DNA of 43,549 bases, from NCBI GenBank assembly GCA_905234835.1, contig CAJOIZ010000019.1, forward strand, positions 1 through 43,549, written 5' to 3'. The position numbers and the translations under genes are program-made. The first letter of the stretch is position 1. Each line of letters opens with the position of its first letter. The notes under the pieces were generated by a model. It had not been told where the DNA came from. It saw only the letters and a list, made by a program, of their open reading frames with translations, and made no database searches. This DNA is from Paludibacteraceae bacterium. GTDB taxonomy: Bacteria; Bacteroidota; Bacteroidia; Bacteroidales; Paludibacteraceae. Of the stretch, positions 1 through 7,236 are shown one piece after another.

Positions 1-23
1 CATTGTTTTATTTTGTTCCTTGC

Positions 24-125
24 GTCTGAATTCTATTCAGACACGGCTCCTTAGAGCCGCCGCGTATAGTATATGGGCTTCGTCCATTGCGTTCAAATAT
101 TATTTGAACCGGCTCCCCCGAGCCG
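24..125 (+). repeat. Composite palindromic element, copy 1
   Basis: Four hairpins in a row. GTCTGAAT/ATTCAGAC (24-31 with 35-42) is followed by CGGCTC/GAGCCG (44-49 with 54-59), then a spacer with the words ATATGGGCTTCGTCCATTGC, then GTTCAAAT/ATTTGAAC (91-98 with 102-109) and again CGGCTC/GAGCCG (110-115 with 120-125). The same order recurs at 1341-1439 and 32701-32819. The first stem of each half differs between copies but its arms stay complementary. The layout resembles enterobacterial REP/BIME elements; homology to them is not claimed. Confidence 0.75.
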
Positions 126-149
126 CCTGCAAACACAATGCAATTTAAT

Positions 150-300
150 TTGCAATTTGCAACCATAAACCATCAAATGTCAACTATCAACTTTCAACTT
201 TTTAAACCACCCATAAACGCCATAAACTCCTAAACGCCTAAACTCCTAAACTCTCAACTCTCCAACTTCTTTCAACTTTCAACTTTCAACTCTCAACTAT
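150..300 (+). repeat. Degenerate TCAACTN / CATAAAC heptamer array
   Basis: A low-complexity stretch begins with CATAAAC-like words (about 163-245) and passes into TCAACTT/TCAACTC/TCAACTA heptamers (about 178-200 and 245-298). It ends about 10 bases upstream of the promoter of the PIN module. Together with the palindromic element it fills the gene-free segment 1-369; I see no coding sequence there. Similar arrays with the same strand orientation lie at 1453-1503, 29397-29538, 29728-29840, 37905-37990 and 42150-42250. Confidence 0.7.
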
Positions 301-309
301 AAAAAAACA

Positions 310-341
310 TTTGCCCATCTCACTCCAATGCCCTATCTTTG
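310..341 (+). promoter_or_regulatory. Bacteroidetes-type promoter of the PIN module
   Basis: TTTG at 310-313 and TATCTTTG at 334-341 are separated by 20 bp. This fits the Bacteroidetes -33/-7 pattern TTTG and TAnnTTTG. The antitoxin start codon lies 29 bases downstream of the -7 box. Confidence 0.7.
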
Positions 342-369
342 CCGCGAATTTAAGATGAAAGGGTGAATT

Positions 370-576
370 ATGTATGCTGCAACAGGGACACAGGGTGTTT
401 ATTTGAATGTTCCTTCTACGGATTGGATTTTGTTTCAACAGCTCATTAGCCGGTTTGGGTGGCAATTCCAAACTCGGGAGGCGTTATTGGATGAGTTTAT
501 ACAAACCCGTCCCATTGTTCCCGAATTGACAGAAGAAGACATAATGAATGAAGTCCGCGCGGTGCGTTACGCATGA
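370..576 (+). CDS. Putative antitoxin of a PIN-type toxin-antitoxin pair
   Basis: A 68-residue protein directly upstream of a PIN-domain nuclease. The stop codon overlaps the next start in an ATGA, a four-base overlap that implies translational coupling. The N-terminal half (VPSTDWILFQQLISRFGW) looks like a small binding or dimerisation unit. The acidic C-terminal part (ELTEEDIMNEVRAVRYA) resembles the tail that many Bacteroidales antitoxins use to wrap the toxin. From the family one expects it to neutralise the toxin and possibly repress its own promoter. I see no clear ribbon-helix-helix or helix-turn-helix signature, so DNA binding is unproven. The start is the first ATG after the promoter at 310-341, preceded by a purine-rich AAAGGGTGAA. 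The call depends mainly on the neighbouring toxin. Confidence 0.7.
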   Translation: MYAATGTQGVYLNVPSTDWILFQQLISRFGWQFQTREALLDEFIQTRPIVPELTEEDIMNEVRAVRYA

Positions 577-977
577 TGAAAATCATTATCGACTGCAATG
601 TGTGGATTTCGTTTCTGTTAGGATTTCAGAAACAGTGGATGCGCGATGTGCTTGAGAATGAGCATATTCATGTGTATGTATGTTCGCAGTTGACAAACGA
701 AATCACGAATGTGGCAGCGCGATCCAAGATTAGCAGCCGTATAGCCGGCGATGACCTTGAGAAACTGTTCCGCATTATAAATGCTTATTGTCATATAGAA
801 AAGATCAGTCAACAGGCTGTTTCTTCTGTTCGCGATAGCAAGGACTTGTATTTGCTTTCCTTTGCAGAAACAATAGAAGCAGATTTTATTGTTACCGGTG
901 ATAATGACTTGTTGGTATTAAACATGCATGGCAAGACACGTATTGTGTCTCCGGCTCAATTCAAGCAACTATTCTGA
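573..977 (+). CDS. PIN-domain ribonuclease toxin (PIN_3 type)
   Basis: A 134-residue single PIN domain, close to the usual length of this toxin family. The acidic residues that bind metal in PIN nucleases are recognisable: Asp7 (IIIDCNVWISFLL), Glu43 (LTNEI), Asp88/Asp91 (VRDSKDLYLL) and Asp110/Asp112 (TGDNDLL). Such toxins cut RNA when the antitoxin is removed; the particular RNA target cannot be read from the sequence. The gene overlaps the antitoxin by four bases and is followed by a terminator hairpin at 1063-1091, so the two genes form a compact two-cistron unit. All catalytic positions are present and the frame is intact, so the toxin is probably functional. It sits between two repeat-rich blocks, a common setting for mobile toxin-antitoxin modules. 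Confidence 0.88.
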   Translation: MMKIIIDCNVWISFLLGFQKQWMRDVLENEHIHVYVCSQLTNEITNVAARSKISSRIAGDDLEKLFRIINAYCHIEKISQQAVSSVRDSKDLYLLSFAETIEADFIVTGDNDLLVLNMHGKTRIVSPAQFKQLF

Positions 978-1062
978 TAGCATTACGGACTCTGTCCTTG
1001 TTGTCACACGTGTAGTCAAAAAGATAATTTTCTGTTATTTTTTTTTATTTAATCTGCATAGT

Positions 1063-1091
1063 CGGAACGCACTTAAATCAAGTGCGTTCCG
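1063..1091 (+). terminator. Hairpin terminator after the PIN module
   Basis: A perfect 12-bp stem (CGGAACGCACTT with AAGTGCGTTCCG) closes a five-base loop (1075-1079). CTTTTCTG follows, a modest U-tract. It lies 86 bases after the toxin stop codon. Confidence 0.7.
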
Positions 1092-1131
1092 CTTTTCTGT
1101 ATGCCTGTTCATAATCTTTTGTCTTATGTCT

Positions 1132-1158
1132 GTTGTCATTTTTTTCTAATTTGACAAC
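1132..1158. other. Small inverted repeat
   Basis: GTTGTCA (1132-1138) and TGACAAC (1152-1158) flank a T-rich 13-base loop. The bases after it are A-rich on the + strand and the loop is T-rich, so it could also act as a weak terminator. The purpose is unknown. Confidence 0.35.
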
Positions 1159-1205
1159 AAAAATAGCCTTTCTCTCCCTACTTATGGATACGTGTCTTGA
1201 AGATG

Positions 1206-1439
1206 CCCTGTAAATGATATGCGCTTCGTCCATCGCGTCTACATGAAACCCCTTTGTTCTTTATGGTTGCGGCATATTGGGTGGATATTCCGCCCGCCTC
1301 CCCCGACCCGCCTATAGCTGCTTTGTCTTTCTTTTGTTTCGTCTGAATTTAATTCGGACCGTCTCCCCCGACCCGCTTGTATAGAATATGGCTTTGTCCA
1401 TTGTGTTCAAATACTATTTGAACCGTCTCCTTAGAGCCG
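1206..1439 (+). repeat. Composite palindromic elements, copies 2 (degenerate) and 3
   Basis: Copy 3 (1341-1439) repeats the order seen at 24-125. GTCTGAAT pairs with ATTCGGAC (1341-1348 with 1352-1359, one G-T wobble). A decayed CGTCTCCCCCGACCCG follows, then the ATATGGCTTTGTCCATTG spacer, then GTTCAAAT/ATTTGAAC (1405-1412 with 1416-1423) and CGTCTC/GAGCCG. Copy 2 (about 1206-1315) keeps only the GCGCTTCGTCCATCGCG spacer and a CCGCCTCCCCCGACCCGCC relic. A short CATAAAC/TCAACTC array (1453-1503) follows. No gene is visible between 978 and 1555. Confidence 0.65.
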
Positions 1440-1532
1440 CCTGCGAATACAATGCAAACCATAAACCATAAACCATCAACTCTCAACTCTCAACTCCTAA
1501 ACTAAAAAAATGCAATTTTTTTGAAGAAAAAC

Positions 1533-1563
1533 TTGCATTTCGCCCAAAAATGTATTATCTTTG
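1533..1563 (+). promoter_or_regulatory. Bacteroidetes-type promoter reading into a non-coding segment
   Basis: TTG (1533-1535), a 20-bp spacer and TATCTTTG (1556-1563) match the -33/-7 pattern well. No convincing reading frame follows on the + strand, and the next gene ends tail-on at 1904. Confidence 0.6.
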
Positions 1564-1565
1564 CA

Positions 1566-1900
1566 CGTCATTTCAGTGGAGATGACCTCACGCCGTGAGG
1601 CGTATTACAAGTGGCAAACAGGCGTCCTTATCCGCCATGTGCACAGGCGGATAAGGACGGGAAGGGACATCTATCGTATAGGATGTTTTCTTTTTCTGTT
1701 CTGTTCGTGTAACAGAGTGCCATCACCGGTGTACGACGTTTGCCGCAACATTGCGCTGCGGAACGGCGGGGCGGAAGCAGACCAACCGCACCCAAACTGC
1801 AAGTGTTCTTTGACGTACGATTTTTACACCCACTGCGCCGGCTTAACCCCCAAGTCGGCCCCCTGCCGCACACCTTCTATCGTCGCGGGTATGATGGAAA
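1566..1900 (+). ncRNA. Candidate structured RNA (unknown)
   Basis: Downstream of the promoter at 1533-1563 the expected transcript opens with three stems in less than 100 bases: GTCAT/ATGAC (1567-1571 with 1582-1586), CCTCACG/CGTGAGG (1586-1592 with 1594-1600) and a perfect 13-bp stem (1624-1636 with 1646-1658) around the loop ATGTGCACA. Further GC-rich complementary segments occur at about 1747-1764 and at GCCGGCTTAACCCCCAAGTCGGC-like positions 1839-1861. The base composition differs from the AT-rich repeats before it. It does not match the hallmark sequences of RNase P, tmRNA or SRP RNA as far as I can see. It could be a regulatory RNA, or an antisense RNA reading into the 3' end of the gene at 1904-6592. 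Confidence 0.35.
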
Positions 1901-1903
1901 GTG

Positions 1904-4900
1904 CTATCTCACTCTTGCCCCGTTTGCGTTATAGACGGCTCCGTGGTGAAGGATGTACAGCTGTCCACGGATGATGACTTTGCGCGGGCGGTCGGAGCCG
2001 TCTGCGGTCTCGTCCATGCCAGTGGGAGTCTCCTTCTCCCGTATGGCTGCAAGGTCGGCTTCCGCCTGCAGGTAAATCTCCACACAAGCAGTGTATATGG
2101 CGGAGAGGTTCTCCGAGAAGGACTTGCTGTCATCCCATTGGATGGCATCAACAGCGTCTTTGGCGTTGCTCACGACAAGCAGACATTCCTCGGTGTCGTT
2201 ATCCTGCAGAAGCTCGTCCAAAGCGGTTTTGTACTCATCCAGAATGTCTTTCAGAGCCGTCTCCTTAGCCGCTTTCTCCAATTCCGCATACTGTTTCTCC
2301 GCCTCAGTGAGCGTCTCATAGTTGGTAACGAGCGCCTTGTCCTCGTCGCTAAGCGCGTCGTATGCCTCCCGTGCCAGACGGATATTGACACCGCAAGCGG
2401 GGGTGTAGGTCACTTCGCCGATGGCATCGATAAGATGAATGACGGCATATACAGCGGCATTGAGCGTGCGGAAACCGCCCTCGTCCGTATAGATGAGCCT
2501 CTCTTCACTGTCGTGAGTCTGCATACGGAAGTAGTACTTGGTGTCGGGTGTCAGTCCGGTGATGGTGTACAGGAACTGCTCCTCCTGTTCACCCTTCGCC
2601 GTGCGGCGCGGGGCTTTCGTTGCGGGAATGAATTCTATGAGGTTGCCATTCTTGTCGAAGACATAAGAGCCCAACAGTTCAGTGCGTTCTTCGTCTGCAT
2701 AGAGGGTGAGCGAGTAGATGTATGCACCTTTGACATCATACCACCGTATTGTCACGGCAGTCACTTCAAAGTTGAACTCCGGCACATCCGGCTCCTTGCC
2801 ATCTTCTATGAAGACTGCGCGAAGATAGGTGTCGTCCATCAGTTTCAGGTTGTATGTCATATCTTTCATGCCATCGTTCCACTTGACGAACTTGTATCCT
2901 GTTTTAGGCACAGCGACAGCCACCATATCGGTGAAGCGCGGATAAACGGGTTCGGTCTGCGGTGTGCTGACAACGCCCCATGCTTCATTGGCGCTCTCCA
3001 CTTTCCATGCGTATTTCTTCAGTTCGAACACCGCCCCGTAGCTCTCATTCTGTTTGGGAGTCTCCATCAGACGCGGGTTGTCCGTATTGCCGTCGGACCA
3101 CTGTACGAACTCATAGCCTTCGTCGGGCGTGGCGGTCATGTACGGATAGCAGGAGCTGACAGGCACCTCGATGGTTCCGTGTTCAGACGGAAGGGCGTTA
3201 ATAGTGTAATAGTTGGAGAACTCCTGGTACTTGAGCAGGTCCGCGTACTGACCCCAAAGGAGTTCGTAATTCTCCAACGCTTTGCAAGGCACATAGACGG
3301 CCTTCAGGTTCTCGCAATTCATAAACGCGTTGTCGCCGAGCAGCGGAGTAGTCTCAGCTTTTACAAGGACACCCAACAACTGGTCATTGTCCTTGAAGGC
3401 GCATGTGCCGATATTACGTACTCCGGCACCAATCTCCAGCACTTTTATCTTTTTGCAATCCTCAAACGCGTGACTGCCTACAGAGGTAACGCCATCCGGG
3501 ATGGTCACACTCTCCAACGCACAACCGTAGAACGCATAATCGCCGACAGTGGTGAGCGATTCCGGCAGTTCCATGTCTTTCAACTTGGTACACTTGGCGA
3601 AGGCGTAAGGCTTGATTTGTTCCAGTCCCTCGGCGAAAGTGACCTTTGTCAGGCTTTGGCAGCCATAGAACGCGCGGTCGCCGATGGCGGTGACGGCAAA
3701 GGATTGCCCTGTCCCTTCAATCATCGCTATCACTGTTTCCGGCACCTCGGCGGTACTGATCTTTGAACTGACCACATCGACCACCTCTGCGGTCTTCTCC
3801 CAGAGACAGAGGTCATAGTAAAAGTCACCAACCTGTACATGCCGCAGGATGCCGGTGGTGATGTTCGCGAAGTCTCTCCATTCGGCAGCCCCTTTGTAGG
3901 CAGCCACACTCTCGTCAAGAACATAAACGGGAATCTGGTTGTCCACTCCGTAGAACGCGGCGAATTCGGCTTCGGGAGGCGTGGCGGCTTTGCAGGCAAT
4001 CCAGACGAGGCTGGTCTGGTCGAAGGCAGCCGTAGCGATCTCCTTGAGCGATTCGGGCAACACCATCCATTTGAGGTCGGCGCCAATGAACACGTTATGC
4101 TCGATACGCGTTGTGCCCTCCGGCACTTCGTAACCGCCGTAACGGCCCGTAGGATAGACAAGCAGCGTCTTCTTGTCCTTGGAGAAAACAACACCATGGA
4201 TATCGCAATAGGTGTTGTTGTCGGCAGGGATATTGATGGAAATCAGAGAAGGGTTGCCGATGATGGCATATTCGGCGATGTCGTTGACGGAGGAAGGCAG
4301 GGAAATGGATATCAGTTCGTAGCAGCGTGCGAAAGCGTACCTGCCGACGCTGCCGACTTTGTATTTGAAACCGTTGTAGGATACCTCCTGCGGCACGATG
4401 ATATTGCCTTTGTACTTTCCTTTCGGCAAAGCCACCACTTTGGCGAAATAGGTTGCAGGATTGAGTTCGTAGCAGATACCGTTTATAACGTAGGACGATG
4501 TGCGTATATCCGTAAACACATTCCATCCATCCGCCTGCTGATAGGCCGACGGACTCGTCTCAGGTACGTAAACAGGAATATCCTCAATCACCCCTTCAAA
4601 GGCATTCTCACCCACTGTCGGAGGAGTGTCGGATTCCATGGTCAGCGATGTTATTCCGTCGCAGTTCTTGAATGCATTGTCACCGATGCCGGTTACAGGA
4701 TAGTTCCTGCCGAAGTATGTCACTTTCTCAGGGATATAGAGATTCCCTTCGTACTTGCCTTCCGGCAGAGGTAGGACTTGTGCGGTGTTCGTTTGGTAGT
4801 CCAAAAGATAGTATACACCGTCAATAAGCGTGTTTTCGCTCAGGAGCGTGAAATACCCGGGACGCTCTTTGCCTCCGTCAGGACGGGCGTAGGTTATATT

Positions 4901-6592
4901 GGATGGATTGGAATTGTTAAAGGCAGTCCCTTTGCTCCCCTCAAGAGAAACACACCCCTCGAACATATCATCCCCCCTGAGAGTCGCACTTTGACCCCAG
5001 TCCTCAGTACAATAAATAGTTTTCAATGCGGAGCAGCCGGAAAACATATCCGATGTGAGTGTCAGTCGGTAAATATCGAATTGGCTGAGGTCAAGCGACT
5101 CCAATGAGATACAATGACTAAACATACCAAACATATCCGTTACGTTGGCAGTAGAGAATTTCCCGCCAAAATGAATGGTTTGCAGAGCTGAGCAATAGGA
5201 AAACATATATTCCATATCCGTTACGTTGGCGGTATTGATACCGCTGAGGTCCAACGAAGTAAGTTTACAGCAACCCCGGAACATATCTCTCATGTCGGTA
5301 ACGGCGGAGGTGTTAAGATTCTCTAATCCGGAAATGGAAGTCAGATTCTCCAGATAATAATATACATACTTATCATGCGTTTCATTTAAAGCCGCCATAC
5401 AAAACAGCTTTCGCATGGAAGTGAGCGGAGCATCCTTCATGGAGGCGTCTATAACCACTTTTTTGACAAGAGTGTTGTAGTCAGTAATGCGGGTATAATA
5501 ATCACTGCGGTACTCTTCCTTTATACCCGGGCGTTCGAAGTCGTTGTACATCTCGTCGTCGTAGTAATAGGTCAGCGTGCCGGTGTTCCCGTCAAACACG
5601 AGATAAACGAACTCGCCTGAGTTCCTTCTTGTGAAATATCCGGGACTTGTGGGACCTCCGTCATATTTGGCGCGATGTTTATTGGTGTTGTATTTGCTAT
5701 AGACGGTAGTGTTTCCTCCCCTTAAGGAACAACAGTCTTTGAACATATCCTTGCTGTCCGTCAATGTCTTGCTGTTGCTCCAGTCATCATTGCAATAGAT
5801 AGCGGATAAGTTCGTATCGTAAATGAACATACCTTTCGCATTTTCCAATTCGTCAATGCTGAACGAACTGATATCAAGTGATTTCAAGCTCCTGCAATCT
5901 GCAAACATATAACTCATGTCCGTTACATTGGCTGTATTGAATCCGCTTATGTCAAGCGCAACAAGTGACTTGCAGTCATCAAACATATAACTCATGTCAG
6001 TTACTTTGCCGGTACGGAAGTTGCTTAAGTCAAGATAGGTAAGAGTATGGCAATCCGTAAACATATCGCTCATGTTTTCCACATTGGAGGTGTTGAAACG
6101 GGTCAACTCGAGGTCTGCAAGTGATTCGCATCCGGCGAACATACTACGCATGTTCGTTACGTTGGCGGTATTGAAATGACTGACATCAAGCTCCGTCAGC
6201 GACCGGCAGTCTTGAAACATGCCCACCATATCTGTCACATTGTCGGTATTGAGATTCTCCAAACCTTCGATGGACTTCAAAGCTGTCAAGCCTTTTTCCC
6301 CATAGCCGATTGAGAACATACGCGCGGTAGAAGTGAGGTTGGCGTCTTTCATCGATGGGTCAATAACCGCCTTCTTTATTTTTGTGTCGTATTCCATAAA
6401 ATGCTGAAAAACATGCATCTCGTCGGGTTCATACAACTCCTTGATGCCGGGACGGGAGTCCATGAGGTCGTCATAGAAAAAGGTCACTGTGCCGGTGTTC
6501 TCATCGAACGCGGTATAAACCTTCTTTTCCGCTTTTGCCTGCAAGCCGGTCAGCATCAGCATTGCAGCAAGAACAAGTTTGATGTGTTTCAT
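1904..6592 (-). CDS. Giant BspA-like surface protein (DUF285, LRR_5 and InlB-type repeats)
   Basis: A 1562-residue exported protein. It starts with a signal peptide (MKHIKLVLAAMLMLTGLQAKA). Residues about 80-330 and 380-560 hold DUF285-type repeats of about 23 residues, with the signature NTANVTDMSYMF and DLSxFNT. Residues about 600-1080 hold BspA-type leucine-rich repeats (IGDRAFYGCQSLTKV, VGDYAFYGC). Residues about 1090-1250 carry two divergent InlB B-type modules (GYEFVQWSDGNTDNPR, GYKFVKWNDG). A fibronectin III-like segment (TGLTPDTKYYFRMQ) follows, then an Ala/Glu-rich helical segment (about 1390-1520). The protein ends in the tag RGQLYILHHGAVYNANGARVR, shared with the proteins ending at 18180 and 30542. 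Known BspA proteins bind host matrix proteins or other bacteria; adhesion here is inferred. It is transcribed alone from a promoter at 6648-6679. Confidence 0.88.
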   Translation of the reverse strand: MKHIKLVLAAMLMLTGLQAKAEKKVYTAFDENTGTVTFFYDDLMDSRPGIKELYEPDEMHVFQHFMEYDTKIKKAVIDPSMKDANLTSTARMFSIGYGEKGLTALKSIEGLENLNTDNVTDMVGMFQDCRSLTELDVSHFNTANVTNMRSMFAGCESLADLELTRFNTSNVENMSDMFTDCHTLTYLDLSNFRTGKVTDMSYMFDDCKSLVALDISGFNTANVTDMSYMFADCRSLKSLDISSFSIDELENAKGMFIYDTNLSAIYCNDDWSNSKTLTDSKDMFKDCCSLRGGNTTVYSKYNTNKHRAKYDGGPTSPGYFTRRNSGEFVYLVFDGNTGTLTYYYDDEMYNDFERPGIKEEYRSDYYTRITDYNTLVKKVVIDASMKDAPLTSMRKLFCMAALNETHDKYVYYYLENLTSISGLENLNTSAVTDMRDMFRGCCKLTSLDLSGINTANVTDMEYMFSYCSALQTIHFGGKFSTANVTDMFGMFSHCISLESLDLSQFDIYRLTLTSDMFSGCSALKTIYCTEDWGQSATLRGDDMFEGCVSLEGSKGTAFNNSNPSNITYARPDGGKERPGYFTLLSENTLIDGVYYLLDYQTNTAQVLPLPEGKYEGNLYIPEKVTYFGRNYPVTGIGDNAFKNCDGITSLTMESDTPPTVGENAFEGVIEDIPVYVPETSPSAYQQADGWNVFTDIRTSSYVINGICYELNPATYFAKVVALPKGKYKGNIIVPQEVSYNGFKYKVGSVGRYAFARCYELISISLPSSVNDIAEYAIIGNPSLISINIPADNNTYCDIHGVVFSKDKKTLLVYPTGRYGGYEVPEGTTRIEHNVFIGADLKWMVLPESLKEIATAAFDQTSLVWIACKAATPPEAEFAAFYGVDNQIPVYVLDESVAAYKGAAEWRDFANITTGILRHVQVGDFYYDLCLWEKTAEVVDVVSSKISTAEVPETVIAMIEGTGQSFAVTAIGDRAFYGCQSLTKVTFAEGLEQIKPYAFAKCTKLKDMELPESLTTVGDYAFYGCALESVTIPDGVTSVGSHAFEDCKKIKVLEIGAGVRNIGTCAFKDNDQLLGVLVKAETTPLLGDNAFMNCENLKAVYVPCKALENYELLWGQYADLLKYQEFSNYYTINALPSEHGTIEVPVSSCYPYMTATPDEGYEFVQWSDGNTDNPRLMETPKQNESYGAVFELKKYAWKVESANEAWGVVSTPQTEPVYPRFTDMVAVAVPKTGYKFVKWNDGMKDMTYNLKLMDDTYLRAVFIEDGKEPDVPEFNFEVTAVTIRWYDVKGAYIYSLTLYADEERTELLGSYVFDKNGNLIEFIPATKAPRRTAKGEQEEQFLYTITGLTPDTKYYFRMQTHDSEERLIYTDEGGFRTLNAAVYAVIHLIDAIGEVTYTPACGVNIRLAREAYDALSDEDKALVTNYETLTEAEKQYAELEKAAKETALKDILDEYKTALDELLQDNDTEECLLVVSNAKDAVDAIQWDDSKSFSENLSAIYTACVEIYLQAEADLAAIREKETPTGMDETADGSDRPRKVIIRGQLYILHHGAVYNANGARVR

Positions 6593-6647
6593 ACGAAAAC
6601 AGATTTATTGGTTAATGTCATATTTATCTTGCGAATCAAATGCGCCG

Positions 6648-6679
6648 CAAAGGTAAAGATTCTTACCGTTTTTGGCAAA
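6648..6679 (-). promoter_or_regulatory. Promoter of the BspA-like gene
   Basis: On the minus strand TTTG (6679-6676), a 20-bp spacer and TACCTTTG (6655-6648) give a good Bacteroidetes promoter. The leader to the ATG at 6592 would be about 50 bases. Confidence 0.7.
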
Positions 6680-6723
6680 TAAGTACAAGAATAGAGCAAG
6701 AAATAATGAAAAAAAACGAAAAA

Positions 6724-6755
6724 TTTGTAAGAATACGGAAAGTGTGCTACTTTTG
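6724..6755 (+). promoter_or_regulatory. Promoter of secG
   Basis: TTTG (6724-6727), a 20-bp spacer and TACTTTTG (6748-6755). It diverges from the promoter of the BspA-like gene; the two -33 elements are about 45 bp apart. Confidence 0.65.
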
Positions 6756-6823
6756 CGGCGTGAATGAACAATAAGCGGATGGGGAGACCTCTTCGCTATA
6801 CAGGAAACCAAATAAGAAAAACT

Positions 6824-7165
6824 ATGTATACATTTGTTACAATTCTGATTGTTATCATCGCCATCCTTCTCGTTTTGCTGGTACTGGTTCAGAACAGCAA
6901 AGGCGGTGGATTGGCATCCGGTTTTGCAAGCGGCAACCAGGTTATGGGTGCGCCCCGTACTGCCGACTTCTTGGAAAAAGCAACGTGGACGCTGATTGCC
7001 ATTGTTGTTGTCTTGAGTATTCTCGCTGTTGGAATCAGCAAGGGAATGCAGGAACAGCGCACAACAGACAGCGCCATTACCGAGCAGGTGGAGGAAGCTG
7101 CTTCGGCTCTCCAACCCGCTGCCGTGCCCGCTGCTGAAGAAGACGCTCCTGCCGGCGAAGACTAA
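6824..7165 (+). CDS. secG: Preprotein translocase subunit SecG
   Basis: A 113-residue inner-membrane subunit of the SecYEG channel, which stimulates protein export across the inner membrane. Two hydrophobic helices are visible at about residues 3-20 (FVTILIVIIAILLVLLVLVQ) and 54-70 (WTLIAIVVVLSILAVGI). Between them lies the diagnostic SecG loop VQNSKGGGLASGFASGNQVMG, a conserved motif of the family. The charged, alanine- and proline-rich tail after residue 75 is typical of Bacteroidetes SecG. I place the start at the ATG at 6824, just before the first helix; an in-frame upstream extension to 6764 is open but adds a basic, non-conserved stretch. The gene has its own promoter and is closed by the terminator at 7210-7236. 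It is monocistronic and faces the following operon tail to tail. Confidence 0.93.
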   Translation: MYTFVTILIVIIAILLVLLVLVQNSKGGGLASGFASGNQVMGAPRTADFLEKATWTLIAIVVVLSILAVGISKGMQEQRTTDSAITEQVEEAASALQPAAVPAAEEDAPAGED

Positions 7166-7209
7166 AAAAGAAACGTGGCAGAGATAGTCTGTCGCGTCAT
7201 CACCCTACG

Positions 7210-7236
7210 GAATCCCTTTCAGAAAGAAGGGGATTC
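7210..7236. terminator. Bidirectional hairpin terminator after secG
   Basis: GAATCCCTTTC (7210-7220) pairs with GAAGGGGATTC (7226-7236) around a five-base loop, with one G-T wobble, followed by TTTCTG. It lies between convergent genes and covers the stop codon of the glycosyltransferase gene at 7219. Confidence 0.75.

Noticed and set aside
24..125. CRISPR repeats or attachment site
   Set aside because: The palindromes are not arranged in a regular array and no integrase or recombinase gene is nearby.
928..1149. 73-codon + strand frame after the PIN toxin
   Set aside because: It begins inside the toxin gene in another frame and runs through the terminator hairpin.
1566..1900. SRP RNA, RNase P RNA or tmRNA
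   Set aside because: A GGAAGCAG word recalls SRP RNA, but the symmetric stem around it is missing; hallmark segments of RNase P and tmRNA are absent.
1561..1974. 137-codon + strand frame
   Set aside because: Its TTG start lies in the promoter -7 box, the peptide has no recognisable features, and it runs over the hairpins and into the end of another gene.
1907..1990. Type IX secretion sorting domain at the end of the surface proteins
   Set aside because: The shared tag is only about 27 residues, whereas the usual sorting domain has 70-100 residues with more conserved strands; reported as a separate tag instead.
1901..3766. 621-codon open frame on the + strand
   Set aside because: It lies antisense to the clear BspA-like gene, has no family features and no start signals; it is a shadow of the codon use of the real gene.
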